Of a stretch of DNA of 20,383 bases, positions 19,839 to 20,383 are shown piece by piece (within the stretch, counting starts at the first letter, position 1; each line of letters begins with the position of its first letter). The notes beneath the pieces are model-generated. The model saw only the letters and a list, made by a program, of their open reading frames with translations, did not search any database and had not been told where the DNA came from. Both the position numbers and the translations under genes were made by a program. This DNA comes from 14-2 sp963628035 (lineage in GTDB: Bacteria > Bacillota > Clostridia > Lachnospirales > Lachnospiraceae): assembly GCA_963628035.1 (NCBI GenBank), contig CAVGED010000092.1:1-20383 (forward strand). Reading direction: 5' to 3'.

Positions 19839-20383
19839 GTGGCGAATTGTAAAGTGATCGCCGTTGCCAACCAAAAGGGCGGCGTCGGCAAAAGCACCAG
19901 TGTTTACTGTATCGGTGCGGGGCTTGCCATGGACGGCAAACGGGTTTTGCTTGTGGATGTTGACCCGCAGGGTGATCTCACCAAAATGCTCGGTCAGCGC
20001 AAGCCCCATGAGCTGCCCCATACCCTGTCGGAGCAGATGAACGCCGTCGTGCAGAACAAAACCGAGCCGGAGCATCCGGAGATCCTGCACCATCATGAAG
20101 GCTTTGATTTTGTCCCTGCCAACCGCAGCCTATCGGCGGTGGAGGTGGGACTGGTCAATGTCATGAGCCGGGAAACGGTGCTCAAGCGCTATCTGGACGG
20201 TATCAAGCAGGATTATGACTATGTGCTGCTGGATTGCCGCCCGTCGCTGGGTATGCTGGTCATCAATGCCCTGTCAGCTGCGGATCAGGTACTCATCCCT
20301 GTGCAGGCGGACTATCTGGCCGCAGAGGTCGAGAAAGCCGCACGAATGCGCATGGAACTGATGATGCCGGAGCTTGCAAGGAA
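19839..20383 (+). CDS. ParA/Soj family partition ATPase (3' truncated by window)
   Basis: 181 codons are visible before the window ends. The start is GTG 19839 after AAGGAGG. The deviant Walker A motif KGGVGKST (residues 13-20) with its signature first lysine, VLLVDVDPQGDLTKML (Walker A' region) and YVLLDCRPSLGMLVINAL (Walker B region; most relatives have DCPP) identify a ParA-type ATPase, which forms ATP-dependent dimers on DNA to segregate plasmids or chromosomes. QADYLAAEVEKAARM is the expected helix after the last strand. On ICEs of Firmicutes such genes stand near the left end, before replication or transfer genes. A partner ParB would be expected downstream, outside the window. Confidence 0.9.
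   Translation, partial: MANCKVIAVANQKGGVGKSTSVYCIGAGLAMDGKRVLLVDVDPQGDLTKMLGQRKPHELPHTLSEQMNAVVQNKTEPEHPEILHHHEGFDFVPANRSLSAVEVGLVNVMSRETVLKRYLDGIKQDYDYVLLDCRPSLGMLVINALSAADQVLIPVQADYLAAEVEKAARMRMELMMPELAR

Larger units (their letters stand above)
19145..20383 (+). mobile_element. Probable left end of an integrated ICE or plasmid-like element (partial)
   Basis: After rpsI the content changes from housekeeping genes to a repeat-rich control region, a tiny gene and a plasmid-type ParA ATPase, with a codon use richer in GC-ending codons than the preceding genes. The 3' end of rpsI is a known integration site for some Firmicutes ICEs. The element continues beyond the window, so integrase, relaxase and right end are not seen. 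The exact left boundary is not defined; it could lie at the rpsI stop or just after the terminator. Confidence 0.5.

Noticed and set aside
1..20383. CRISPR arrays, tRNA or rRNA genes
   Set aside because: No regularly spaced repeats and no cloverleaf or rRNA-like segments were seen on reading both strands.

Overview
The window reads as chromosome of a low-to-mid GC Gram-positive anaerobe of class Clostridia, most likely Lachnospiraceae. This is inferred from the gene content (FtsEX, CtpA-type S41 protease, YitT/DUF161, PucR/CdaR-type regulator, DUF975, zinc-ribbon plus TPM pair), strong AGGAGG-type ribosome binding sites and sigma-A promoters. No rRNA or tRNA gene and no CRISPR array was seen. 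No species can be named from the sequence alone.

Layout. (1) 1-1512: a secreted two-SH3, NlpC/P60 cell-wall hydrolase behind a consensus sigma-A promoter flanked by WalR-like half-sites, closed by a strong terminator. (2) 1513-2088: a non-coding stretch holding a 160-bp element with terminal inverted repeats and an AT-rich cluster of DnaA boxes. (3) 2089-4938: a divergent WecG/TagA-family protein, a YitT-family membrane protein, a terminator, and a PucR/CdaR-type regulator. (4) 4971-9029: ftsE-ftsX, a 43-bp deletion derivative of the same terminal-repeat element touching the ftsX stop codon, an S41 protease, and prfB (RF2) with its autoregulatory +1 frameshift. (5) 9039-10954: a zinc-ribbon membrane protein translationally coupled to a TPM-domain membrane protein. 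(6) 11154-15317: an aspartate-family amino-acid operon: ACT-domain regulator, homoserine dehydrogenase, an ApgM-like alkaline-phosphatase-superfamily protein that is a good candidate for the missing homoserine kinase, and aspartokinase with a probable internal start for a separate regulatory subunit. (7) 15304-17823, minus strand: a DUF975 membrane protein and, upstream with its own promoter, a HipA/CtkA-like kinase overlapping by 4 bp a protein with an unknown N-terminus and a degenerate serine-recombinase-like C-terminus. This is the most unusual unit of the window. (8) 18032-19211: rplM-rpsI behind a perfect consensus promoter with a ~240-nt leader. (9) 19145-20383: apparently the left end of an integrated mobile element (ICE or plasmid-like), with a repeat-rich control region, a 56-codon gene, an intrinsic terminator in a leader, and a ParA ATPase that runs off the window.

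Together the plus-strand genes are mainly housekeeping (envelope growth, translation termination, Asp-family biosynthesis, ribosome). The accessory material is the kinase/recombinase-like pair, the terminal-repeat elements and the element that starts just after rpsI.
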